From the NCBI RefSeq assembly GCF_900458815.1, contig NZ_UHDZ01000001.1, positions 2,046,001 to 2,110,000 on the forward strand: a stretch of 64,000 nucleotides of DNA, in the 5' to 3' direction. Below the pieces are notes generated by a model, which worked only from the letters and a program-made list of their open reading frames with translations, searched no databases and was not told the DNA's origin. Of the stretch, positions 29,329-37,872 are shown piece by piece (positions within the stretch are counted from its first letter, which is position 1; each line of letters begins with the position of its first letter). Source of the stretch: Staphylococcus saccharolyticus. GTDB lineage: Bacteria; Bacillota; Bacilli; Staphylococcales; Staphylococcaceae. Position numbers and translations under genes: made by a program.

Positions 29329-29836
29329 GTTCTTTCACCTTTATATACCTTATTTATACATTATTTTTACTGAGTGCACTGACACTGTTAGAATGTTTCA
29401 TTAATTTTTTCAAAATGATACTACTACGCTTTGTACTTGTTCATCATTTGTACGTGCCACTTAAATGTCAATTTTATCGAATAAATCCTTCATATCTCCA
29501 ATGATTAAGCGTGTATTTTTATATATTAAAGAAAATTTTTAACTACAAAAGAATATAATAACCCTTTTTCATTTTTTAACAACACTCTAATATTATAAAA
29601 CTCTTCTACAGAGTTATCAAAATTATGAATTATATTTACCATTAACTTCGATTTCGTAAACATTTCTTAAATTTTTACAAAAGTTTTTTAAAATTTTCCA
29701 CCTCAACTATAATACTACAAATATGTAATAGAATATATATTGTTTTTGGATAAAGTAGGTTTAACACTCATAGGTATTATATAATTTTCTTAAATTTATA
29801 AAGAAAAACACACTGAAACATAAATCCCAAAATAAT
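29329..29836. other. mvaK1 upstream region / start of the accessory segment
   Basis: About 500 bp of AT-rich sequence. A minus-strand open stretch at about 29471-29517 (reading IIGDMKDLFDKIDI-stop) looks like the C-terminus of a lost gene but cannot be assigned. No complete gene is seen. Confidence 0.35.
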
Positions 29837-29880
29837 AGCACTAAGATGATTTAATTATTTAATCGTCTTAGTGCTTTCTA
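29837..29880. terminator. Hairpin, possible bidirectional terminator
   Basis: Stem agcactaagatgatt/aatcgtcttagtgct (29837-29851 with 29861-29875, one G-U), then TTTCT. It is not next to a complete gene and marks the end of a lost transcript. Confidence 0.6.
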
Positions 29881-29939
29881 TATATGTAATACTCTCGCCA
29901 AAATACGGCGCCTTTATATGTGATTTTATATTAAAATAG

Positions 29940-30305
29940 TTAAAAAATAAGGCACTTTCGTATAATCTAGTAAATACAACTAAACCAAATTTAAAAGTCG
30001 GTACAAACAAAATTGACGCTTTATTATGCGGTCTAGAATTCGTAAAATACCCTTATCCTTTATCAAACTTAATAACAGCCATATCATCAGCTTTAAATAA
30101 CAAATGTCCTGTTATGTCGTCAGTATTACCTAGCATTGTTTTAAACGTCAATTACTCTCTAATACCAGACTATTTTAGGTTCTATACAAACATCTATTTT
30201 GAAATTTGTCTTCTACTCGTTCCTACTGCTTTTATATCGTCCAAAAATATTGTTGGAATTAAAAAAGATGTAATTCGATATTCAAAGCAAATGTGGTTGT
30301 TATAA
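29940..30305 (+). pseudogene. C-terminal fragment of a multi-pass membrane protein
   Basis: 121 codons open without a credible start. It reads TNKIDALLCGLEFVKYPYPLSN, then hydrophobic stretches (SSVLPSIVLNVNYSLIPDY; IYFEICLLLVPTAFISS) and a basic end (VGIKKDVIRYSKQMW). The pattern fits the last helices of a permease-type protein. I do not recognise the family with confidence. It lies in the accessory region among IS remnants. Confidence 0.4.
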
Positions 30306-30510
30306 TAACTATTGTATGAATTGTAATGAACATTTTTGGAGTCTGTAAACATAGCATATCGTATTCATTTTGCGTTAAACCAAGAACTAAATTTTTTAGG
30401 AATTTGTTTTCATTTCTCTTACCCCAGAATTTTATTCAATTTCATTTGTAATATGACCATTCAGAAACTATTAGTACCTCTTTTTTCATTATTAATGATA
30501 TATATAAATC

Positions 30511-30641
30511 GGTTCTGTTACAAAGTCAGGAAAAAATAGCTAATTATTATTTTAAAATATGAGATTCTCTTCGCTAAACGTTCATACAGAATACTTCTTT
30601 TTGTTAAAATTATATTATAAAAACAACTTTGCAACAGAACC
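30511..30641 (-). mobile_element. IS6-family (IS431/IS257-like) internally deleted remnant
   Basis: 131 bp bounded by inverted ends ggttctgttacaaagt (30511-30526) and actttgcaacagaacc (30626-30641, one mismatch), the IS431/IS257 terminal repeat. Read on the minus strand, the left end keeps the IS upstream segment (ataatataattttaacaaaa, a ribosome site and ATG-AAC) and then jumps to the other end, so about 660 bp of the usual ~790 is missing. No 8-bp target duplication is seen. Confidence 0.75.
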
Positions 30642-30703
30642 AATAATTGTTTGTTATTGAAGTAGAATATTTTGAGTAGTTTATTAAATTGATCTATAGA
30701 AAT

Positions 30704-30909
30704 GGGAGTGGGACAGAATTCATATTGAATTCGTTGTCTCACCTCGGCAACGATCCCCAACTTGCTTTGTCTGTTGAATTTCTGAATGAAATTCTCTTTG
30801 TTAAGATCCCAGACTATAGTTGAAATAAGCTTGATATAAGCGCATTTTCAATTCAGTCATCGACTGCCAATATGTGAAAAATACCTGAACAATGATTGAT
30901 GCCTCAAGC
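30704..30909 (+). repeat. STAR-like intergenic repeat, copy E
   Basis: Same three-part layout: gggagtgggacagaattc hairpin, stem cgatccccaacttgc / gttaagatccc (partly decayed), 3' hairpin cctgaacaatgattgatgcctcaagc with mismatches. This is the most degenerate full copy. It lies beside the IS6 remnant, downstream of the ATP-grasp remnant in the opposite sense. Confidence 0.8.
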
Positions 30910-30955
30910 TCATTTGTTGCCTTATAGTGAGTATACACGTCATTTTAATATATTA

Positions 30956-31629
30956 TTATATTTGCAGTCTACCTTTTTTATTTTGTTTACTTAATTTTAG
31001 TAAGTATCTAAAGTAGTCTACTCGTACTTCTGCGTCTTCTGTATAAAAAAGTGTTGTCCTGGATAAGTATTAACTTCAAATAATCCCATTTTTCCATCAG
31101 AATCTATACCTAGAGCATCTAAAGAATGACTGTATAAACTTTCAAAACGAGTAGGAAATGTTTTACATAATGTTTCAAGTTTATTTTTTATTTCTTTTCA
31201 ATTATCTTTAAAATTACTTTGTAAGAAAGGAATAATAGGAGCTATTGCACCTCCTCGACTTATATTAGACGTAATATTTCTACCTATACCAATTCGCAGA
31301 TATATTTTAACTTTTTGCCTCTGCCCATATATATTCTTTCTAACACGTAATCGGATATCAAAAAGAGTATCTTCTTTTGTCTTTGCTTCAATAAAAAGCT
31401 GACAAATATAAGTAGTATTTAAATATTTCCGTTTAATTAATTTTATCAAATCTTTATAAGTATATTTTTCGAATAATATTATAATTAATTTATAAATATT
31501 TTTTTCGTGCAATAGCAACAATTGCTCTTCCTTGATTACTAAAAACGGGTTTTAATAAGATTTTCTTATGTTGTCTTAAAAATATGAATATATCATCAGT
31601 ATTTTTCACTAATATATAAGGAATGAATA
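30956..31629 (-). pseudogene. YheC/YheD-like ATP-grasp protein, truncated by an IS and frameshifted
   Basis: The frames together give an ATP-grasp C-terminal half: ILLKPVFSNQGR (ATP Lys), FIEAKTKEDTLFDIRLRV, GIGRNITSNISRGG (glycine-rich loop), LDALGIDSDGKMGLFEVNTYPGQ (metal-binding Glu/Asn), then VRVDYFRYLLKLSKQ to TAA at 30956. There are breaks near 31510, 31197 and 31050. The 5' end stops exactly at the left terminal repeat of the ISL3-like element at 31630, and no N-terminal half is found beyond it. The YheC/D family is best known from spore formers; its role in staphylococci is unknown. Confidence 0.75.
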
Positions 31630-33108
31630 GGTTCTATACTTTTAACGGTTGGTGAATAAAATTCACTAGCCGTTTTATAAATTTAGATATAAAAAAGCAC
31701 AAATATCTCTATAATTATAAGTGCCTTAACAAACGATTAAGGAGAGAGACTGTGCCTATGTGTAATGATATATCAGAAATCATTAGAATTGAAGTAGAAA
31801 ATTTAAAAATCACTCAAAATCTTGGTTTACATTTACATAAAAATGTGCAGTGTTTACTATATGGGGGTATTTTGACGTACGATCCTATGGGATATGAATG
31901 CTGTGGTATTAAAAACGATAGTCAATTAATCATTAAACATGGATTTCGGCAAACCAAAGTTTATATAGTATTAATTCTTGAAAGGCCTGCGACTTACAGT
32001 TAAAAAACAACTGTTTTACTGTAAGGAGTGTGGTCAAACATTTACAACTCAAACACCCTATATTGAACCACGTTGTACAATTTCTAACGATGTGAAGCTA
32101 ATGGTGATGAAGAAATTAGCTAAAGTAAATTCCGAAAAAGATGTAGCTGACAGTGTATTTGTTTCACTTTCAACTGTACATCAATATTCAAAAATACTAA
32201 GCGCTTCTGTTAAAACAACTGTTAATGATGAGTTACTAGACATCTTTCTTTTGATGAATTCAAATCCACAAAAAATGTAGATGGCGCAATGAGTTTTATT
32301 TATTGTGATAGTATCACACACGATATCATCGATATCTTGCCAGATTGTCGTCAATTCAAACTCAAAGAATATTTCTTGAGGTTCTCTAGAAAACAACGTA
32401 AAAAGTTAAAAGTATATCTGTTGATATGTATATTCCGTATATTTTACTCATTGAATCACTTTTTCCAAAAGCAGAAATTATCATTAATCGTTTTCCCACT
32501 GTTTAAGCAGTGAATAGTGAAATCAATCGAACGCGAGTTAAAGTCATGAATTAATTTCAAACAAAAGATAAGCTGAATTATAATAAATTAAAGCGTTATT
32601 GGAAGTTGTTACTCAAGACACCTCACGATTTGAACCGTATATATTATCATTCATTTAGACTTTTTAACACATGGCATAGTCAGTATAGTCTTGTCCAATA
32701 TTTATTAGGTTTAAATAATCAACTTAAACCAACATATGAAAAGGCTCATTTAATTTTAGGAACCTTAAAATCTAACAACATGAAACAGTTAACTTATGCT
32801 TTATATACTTCAAGAAACAATAATCTATCCGAAGAATTAAAGAGTGTTATTAAGACATTGATAAAGTATTTACCGTATATTACAAATACAATTCAGTATA
32901 CACATTTAACAAATGGCCCGACTCAGGGCATTACTAATAAAATTAAGCTTATTAAACGTGTCTCTTAAGGTTATAGAAATTTCTATAACTTTAGAAATAG
33001 AATATTGATTATTTCTAGGATATTTAAAAGTGAATAAAAAAGTACTAAGCAACTGAGTAGAGTTGCTTAATACTTTCTCTCGTCACCAATCGACGTTGAC
33101 ATAGAACC
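31630..33108 (+). mobile_element. Degenerate ISL3-family insertion sequence
   Basis: About 1.48 kb bounded by imperfect inverted ends, ggttctat...ggttggtga at 31630 and its counterpart tcaccaatcg...atagaacc ending at 33108. It contains one transposase gene (broken) and a terminator hairpin, agtactaagcaact/agttgcttaatact (about 33041-33074). No clear 8-bp target duplication is seen, suggesting later rearrangement. It cuts the ATP-grasp gene. Confidence 0.75.
31758..32968 (+). pseudogene. ISL3-family transposase, several frameshifts
   Basis: MCNDISEIIRIEVENLKIT is the typical staphylococcal ISL3 opening. The N-terminal zinc-finger region (CCGIKND, YCKECGQTFTTQTPYI) and helix-turn-helix follow; the DDE region is in pieces (SFIYCDSITHDIIDILPDCR) and the C-terminal part contains LTNGPTQGITNKIKLIKRV. 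Frames change at about 31960, 32280 and 32500. The total is shorter than the usual ~430 codons, so some sequence is lost. It is not functional. Confidence 0.85.
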
Positions 33109-33268
33109 TTTTAAGTTCCCCCTTTTGTTTTTTGGTGATAATTAATTTATTAGTAAAAAGCGTTCATTTATGAAATTGTAAATTGTATTTCATAGTTGTG
33201 TAATGTTTTAGTAAATTCTCCATTATTTAATTGACGTTTCTAAATGATTGTATTATGTTCGAAGTGTG

Positions 33269-33284
33269 GAGTGAAATTTCACTC
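33269..33284. promoter_or_regulatory. 16-bp perfect palindrome before the 55-residue peptide gene
   Basis: gagtgaaatttcactc is perfectly self-complementary and lies 31 bp before the peptide start codon. It may be an operator or a short leader hairpin. A related cactcgagtg palindrome occurs near 34410. Confidence 0.35.
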
Positions 33285-33315
33285 TACCAAATACACAACT
33301 AGGAGGCGTTTTTTT

Positions 33316-33483
33316 ATGCAAGAACAATTTCAAAATTTAGGATCAGCAATCGGTAATATTTTCGGATCTTTATCTGGAGCAAAAGAAGCTATTGTACATT
33401 TATTCGGTAATGGAACTTCAGAAGTTGTAAATACTATTGCACAAGTAGTAGATGCTTTCTTATCAGCAGCAGGCCTTAAATAA
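33316..33483 (+). CDS. 55-residue amphipathic peptide, unknown function
   Basis: ATG 33316 stands nine bases after AGGAGG, a very strong ribosome site. The peptide has no signal sequence. It reads MQEQFQNLGSAIGNIFGSLS, then AKEAIVHLFGNG and EVVNTIAQVVDAFLSAAGLK. Two or three amphipathic or hydrophobic helices are rich in Gly, Ala, Ile, Val and Phe, separated by a Gly-Asn-Gly turn, with only four acidic and two basic residues plus one His. Size and character recall leaderless bacteriocins, phenol-soluble modulins or pore peptides, but no family was recognised. It is the only intact gene in the accessory segment. It is followed by a terminator. Confidence 0.65.
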   Translation: MQEQFQNLGSAIGNIFGSLSGAKEAIVHLFGNGTSEVVNTIAQVVDAFLSAAGLK

Positions 33484-33539
33484 TTGTTTATTATTTAAGC
33501 AGAAGAGTTTGAGTAGTTTAATAATTTGACATACATAGA

Positions 33540-33578
33540 TAAGTCAAATGAACTTTTTCATTTGGCTTATTTCTTGTC
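33540..33578 (+). terminator. Terminator of the 55-residue peptide gene
   Basis: Stem aagtcaaatga/tcatttggctt (33541-33551 with 33558-33568), then ATTTCTT. Confidence 0.6.
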
Positions 33579-33817
33579 TTAAAGTAATTGTACTTTACAT
33601 CTTTTAATTTTAATCTGATTTTACCTCTTTTTTTAGTTTGATATTAAATAACATATCTATGTGTTTCGGATTAAAAAACCAGTAGCTTATATCAGTTATT
33701 GACTTTTTAGTAATTATGTATTTACTAATATAATTATTGAGGTTTAACACTTGTAACAATTGGAGTAGGAGACATGAAAACATGTATCTTAACGTATCCT
33801 TTAAGAAATTTACCTCT

Positions 33818-34292
33818 TTACATTCCAGATATAATTAATGTTAACAGTACAGTTACTGGTCCTCCAAAAACAACAACAAGAGCACTTAAATTACCTGAGC
33901 TAACGTGAGAAGCCCATTTTTTAATAAATAGTGACTGTTCCATTTTTATGTACAACATATTTAGTTTTGCCGCCTTTGCCTTCAAATCTATTTTCTAACA
34001 TGCTATCCATCTTAGGATCTTTTTTGGTTCTTATCTCTCACCTTTTTGTATAAAGTAGCATCGTCTATTGAATACACATCGTCATCATTACTTTTAATTT
34101 TCTTATTCAATAATTATTATCTGTTCTAAGAATATCTTTGTTTGGTATTCTTTTACTTGCATTAGGATTTGTTTAGGATTGTTTCAATTTATCTTTCTTA
34201 TCCGTTTGCACATGTGTTACATTTCCTAAAAGTGAAGAACTCAAAGACGTTAATAATACTGTGCCAACAATTGATAAACTAATCTTTTTCAT
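33818..34292 (-). pseudogene. Secreted protein with C-terminal glycine-zipper-like helix (bacteriocin-like), frameshifted
   Basis: It starts at 34292 after AGAGGAG with a clear signal peptide (MKKISLSIVGTVLLTSLSSSLLG). A stop follows after KDKLKQS. Later fragments in shifting frames are NPNASKRIPNKDILRTDNN, SNDDDVYSIDDATLYKKV, and KMDSMLENRFEGKGGKTKY with VHKNGTVTIY. One further base shift joins TVTIY to KKWASHVSSGN and the hydrophobic ALVVVFGGPVTVLLTLIISGM, ending at 33818. A secreted precursor with a C-terminal hydrophobic glycine-containing helix resembles some bacteriocin-type precursors, but the family is not identified. At least four lesions are present. Confidence 0.55.
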
Positions 34293-34530
34293 GAAACTCC
34301 TCTTTTTAATAGGGATATTTCAAAGCCTAAATTAATCAAAAACTTTCTAAACCAGAAACAAAAAATATCTACAATCAAACAAAAATTTATGAAGGCTGTT
34401 TTGGGTTTCACTCGAGTGTGAGTTTGAGGTATAAATAAAGTCAAAAGAGAACTTGGGTTTGTATTAATGACACTTAATATAAGAAAAATAGTAGTTCAAC
34501 GAGCTGAACATAATAGAAATAATAAATAAT
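34293..34530. other. Intergenic region right of the accessory segment
   Basis: No gene is seen. It contains the palindrome cactcgagtg near 34410 within ttcactcgagtgtgagtttg and AT-rich sequence that probably holds the promoter of the secreted-protein remnant. Confidence 0.35.
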
Positions 34531-34569
34531 GAAAAAGACAATTTCTATATCTTTTCAATAGAAACTGCC
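34531..34569 (-). terminator. Terminator of the pta-lipL operon
   Basis: Stem caatttctat/atagaaactg (34539-34548 with 34558-34567, one mismatch), followed on the minus strand by TCTTTTTC. Confidence 0.65.
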
Positions 34570-34640
34570 TTTTTTCACTAGTCTAAAAACTTTATGCCTC
34601 AAATACTATTAGATGTGACTCATCTATTTCAAAAAATGTA

Positions 34641-35480
34641 TTAAAAACTCAATTTTTCATTCATTTTAGCATTACGGTCAATCATTTTCTCAAAATATCC
34701 TTCATAACGTGACCATTCATCTTCTGTTATTGGATCCATATTTAAATCTGCTCCTAAATCCTTTAGAGCATATAACAAAAGGAACATTACATCATGAACT
34801 TTTATCTCTCTATTTAATAATGTTTCTAGTGACGCCATGCAAGATGGATGAATATCAGGATAGTGAAACTTTGTCGTTTGTCCTTGAAGCGCACGGTAAT
34901 AAAATTCACGCATCATTAACGCACGGTCAGAACCTGAACCTTCCACACATAAATAAATTTGCACTGCGATACCACCACGTACACGTCTTTGAGAGATACC
35001 AGCAAACTTCTTACCGTTAATGCTTAAATCAAATTTCCCAGGACAATATGAATGTTCAATTTCATGAGTATCAATGTTAACATCCTCATCTTCGAACATT
35101 TTACAAATTAATAAGTACATCACTGTAAATGCTTCATCAATTGTCGTTTCAGTTTGTCCCTTAAATATAAGTGAAATATTTAATACACCTTGATCTAACA
35201 CTACTCCAAGACCACCAGAATTCCTTACGATGGCATTATAGCCTGCTTCATCCGTAAGATAACGAATTCCCTCACTTAGCAAAGGCAAACGTGAGTCATG
35301 AATACCTAGAATGACTGTATGTTGATGAATCCAAGTCCTAACAACATTACAAGATAAATCTTTACCAACACTTTCCGAGAACGTATCGTCGAATGCAAAG
35401 GATTGCATGGGTTCTAAACCATTGGTATGGTCAACGTAACGCCAATGAATCTGATTAAAATATTTACTTGCTAAATCCAT
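34641..35480 (-). CDS. lipL: Octanoyl-[GcvH]:protein N-octanoyltransferase (LipL-like)
   Basis: 279 residues, intact. Biotin/lipoate ligase fold with RNSGGLGVVLDQGVLNIS, the catalytic Cys at about 146 in SYCPGKFDLS, and Lys 158 in NGKKFAGISQRR. B. subtilis LipL carries the equivalent Cys/Lys pair and lies in the same ywfL-pta-ywfI neighbourhood, which favours LipL over a free-lipoate ligase. It moves octanoyl groups from GcvH to E2 subunits for lipoate assembly. It overlaps pta by one base (TAATG). Confidence 0.85.
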   Translation of the reverse strand: MDLASKYFNQIHWRYVDHTNGLEPMQSFAFDDTFSESVGKDLSCNVVRTWIHQHTVILGIHDSRLPLLSEGIRYLTDEAGYNAIVRNSGGLGVVLDQGVLNISLIFKGQTETTIDEAFTVMYLLICKMFEDEDVNIDTHEIEHSYCPGKFDLSINGKKFAGISQRRVRGGIAVQIYLCVEGSGSDRALMMREFYYRALQGQTTKFHYPDIHPSCMASLETLLNREIKVHDVMFLLLYALKDLGADLNMDPITEDEWSRYEGYFEKMIDRNAKMNEKLSF

Positions 35481-36469
35481 TATTGAAGAGATTGAGCAGC
35501 TGTAATAATAGATAAGTTATAAACATCTTCAGTTGAGCAACCACGTGATAAATCATTTACAGGTGAATTTAATCCTTGAAGCACTGGACCTACAGCATCA
35601 TATCCACCTAAACGTTGTGCAATTTTATAACCAATATTCCCCGCTTCTAAACTTGGGAAGACGAATACATTGGCATCACCTTGAATTTTTGCACCTGGAG
35701 CTTTCTTTTCAGCTGCACTAGGAACAATAGCCGCATCAAATTGGAATTCACCATCAATAACAACATTATCTAAATGATCTGCTTCAACTTTATCTTGAGC
35801 TAATTTCAATGCATCTTGCACCTTAGTCACATCATCTGCCTTAGCTGAACCTTTGGTAGAAAAGCTAAGCATGGCTACTTTAGGATCCATTCCAAAACTT
35901 TGAGCAGATTTAGCGCTTTCTACTGCAATCTCAGCTAAACCTTGAACATCTAATTCTGGATTGATGGCGCAATCTCCAAAGATGTATTGTTCATCTCCTT
36001 TAATCATAAAGAAGATACCGGATGTTCTTGAAACACCAGGTTTTGTTTTAATAATTTGTAATGCAGGACGTACTGTATCACCAGTAGAGTGAGCAGCACC
36101 ACTTACTAAACCAGCAGCTTTCCCAGTATAAACAAGCATCGTACCAAAGTAGTTAACATTGTTTAATAATTCAACAGCCTGTTCTTTCGTCGCTTTACCC
36201 TTACGACGTTCAACAAATGAGTCAATAAGTTTAGTCTTTAGTTCACTTGTAGATGGATCAATAATTTCAATTTGAGCTAAATCTAGAGAATTCTCTGTCG
36301 CTAATGATTTAATTTTGTCTTTATTACCTAAGACAATAGGTGCTATATAGTCAGTATTTTGTAATTGCGTAGCCGCAGTTAATACTCTTTCATCCTCACC
36401 TTCAGGTAATACAATTTTTACATTTTTTCCGGATAATTTGTCCTGTAGAACATTTAATAAATCAGCCAT
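35480..36469 (-). CDS. pta: Phosphate acetyltransferase
   Basis: About 329 residues, intact. It interconverts acetyl-CoA and acetyl phosphate in overflow and fermentative metabolism. Family segments: VLPEGEDERVLTAA, GAAHSTGDTVRPALQ, AINPELDVQGLAEIAV, FPSLEAGNIGYKIAQRLGG, GPVLQGLNSPVNDLSRGC. ATG 36469 follows GAGGAGG; an upstream ATG at 36490 lacks a site. First gene of an operon with lipL. It is divergent from hemQ across a 170-bp shared promoter region. Confidence 0.95.
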   Translation of the reverse strand: MADLLNVLQDKLSGKNVKIVLPEGEDERVLTAATQLQNTDYIAPIVLGNKDKIKSLATENSLDLAQIEIIDPSTSELKTKLIDSFVERRKGKATKEQAVELLNNVNYFGTMLVYTGKAAGLVSGAAHSTGDTVRPALQIIKTKPGVSRTSGIFFMIKGDEQYIFGDCAINPELDVQGLAEIAVESAKSAQSFGMDPKVAMLSFSTKGSAKADDVTKVQDALKLAQDKVEADHLDNVVIDGEFQFDAAIVPSAAEKKAPGAKIQGDANVFVFPSLEAGNIGYKIAQRLGGYDAVGPVLQGLNSPVNDLSRGCSTEDVYNLSIITAAQSLQ

Positions 36470-36642
36470 AATATCCTCCTCAATATACATTTATAATAAC
36501 GTTTACATATGAAATTATACGCTATTTTATAGTAGAATTCCATTTCACTCATTTGTAAACATTTACTTAGAAGTTTAAGGATTGTTTATGATAAAATTTA
36601 ATGTGAATTAAAATAAGAAACGAAATATAAGGAGCGATAAAT

Positions 36643-37392
36643 ATGAGTGAAGTAGCAGAAACTTTAGATGGTTGGTATAGTTTACATTTATTTTATGCAA
36701 TAGATTGGACAACTTTCCGACTAGTTTCAGAAGATGAACGTGAATCTATGATTTCTGAATTAGAATCATTTATCAATGATAGAACACATGTTAGAGAATC
36801 ACATACTGGTGATCACGCAATATATAATATTACTGGTCAAAAAGCAGATCTTCTTTTATGGTTCTTACGCCCAGAAATGAAAGAACTTAATAAAATCGAG
36901 AATGATTTTAATAAATTACGTATTGCGGATTATCTCATTCCGACTTATTCTTATGTTTCAGTCATCGAATTAAGTAACTATTTAACAGGTAAATCAGATG
37001 AGAATCCTTATGAAAATCCTCATATTAAAGCCCGATTATACCCTGAACTTCCTCATTCTGAATACATTTGTTTCTATCCAATGGACAAACGTCGAAATGA
37101 GACGTATAACTGGTATATGTTACCTATCGAAGACCGTAAAAAATTAATGTATAATCACGGAATGATTGGTCGTAAATATGCAGGTAAAATCAAACAATTT
37201 ATTACTGGATCAATTGGATTTGATGATTTTGAATGGGGTGTAACACTATTTTCTGACGATGTTTTACAATTCAAGAAAATTGTGTATGAAATGCGTTTTG
37301 ATGAAACTACCGCTCGTTATGGTGAGTTTGGTAGTTTCTACATCGGTCATATATTAAATGTTGATGATTTCAAAGAGTTTTTTAGTATTTAA
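36643..37392 (+). CDS. hemQ: Coproheme decarboxylase HemQ
   Basis: 249 residues, intact. Last enzyme of the coproporphyrin-dependent haem route of Firmicutes: it turns coproheme into haem b with peroxide. Tyr145 ([10 protein letters not shown]), which carries the radical, and the proximal haem ligand His172 ([14 protein letters not shown]) sit at the family positions. It belongs to the chlorite dismutase family. It has its own terminator. Intact haem synthesis indicates that cytochromes or catalase are still made. Confidence 0.95.
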   Translation: MSEVAETLDGWYSLHLFYAIDWTTFRLVSEDERESMISELESFINDRTHVRESHTGDHAIYNITGQKADLLLWFLRPEMKELNKIENDFNKLRIADYLIPTYSYVSVIELSNYLTGKSDENPYENPHIKARLYPELPHSEYICFYPMDKRRNETYNWYMLPIEDRKKLMYNHGMIGRKYAGKIKQFITGSIGFDDFEWGVTLFSDDVLQFKKIVYEMRFDETTARYGEFGSFYIGHILNVDDFKEFFSI

Positions 37393-37412
37393 AATTTAAT
37401 CTATGAGCTTTG

Positions 37413-37445
37413 AACCCTACAATAATCAATTGTAGGGTTTTTTAG
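37413..37445 (+). terminator. hemQ terminator
   Basis: Stem aaccctacaat/attgtagggtt with a five-base loop and a run of six Ts. Confidence 0.85.
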
Positions 37446-37872
37446 CAACAAATTTAGTGTCTAAATCAATTTATAATAAATTTTTCAAAAAGAAAACACA
37501 CTTCGGTTACTTCGAAGTATGTTTCTTAGTAGTATCCTTGGGAGAACTTTTATCACTACTACGTATTAAGTTAACCTCATAGAATATACAGTCGCTACTC
37601 AATATATTCCTTGTAATCGTTAACTAATATTACTTTAACCATTTTGAAATATTTGAAACATTTCATTAGTGTAAATATACATTTAATAAGTTTATTTTTC
37701 ATAATATATAAAAATTAACCTTTTTTATTTGAAATTATTAAAATATGGAATACTCCCTTTTTCTAATTTAATAACTTTTTAAAACGAAGATGCTGACCAA
37801 TATCAGTAGAGATTTCGAAAGACTTCTACTATAATAATTATTAATTCTTAATTTAAAAAAATTGGTGATATA
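37446..37872. other. Intergenic before the thrE-like pair
   Basis: AT-rich. One imperfect hairpin at about 37490-37528 (aaacacacttcg ... cgaagtatgttt) could be a second terminator or a leader. No gene is seen. Confidence 0.4.

Noticed and set aside
30518..30760. 80-codon minus-strand frame across the IS6 remnant and STAR copy
   Set aside because: It begins inside the STAR repeat and ends in the IS end. No family or ribosome site; a chance frame.
33818..33943. Independent 41-residue peptide with a hydrophobic end
   Set aside because: It has no ribosome site, and one base shift joins it smoothly to the preceding NGTVTIY fragment, so it is treated as the end of the secreted-protein pseudogene.
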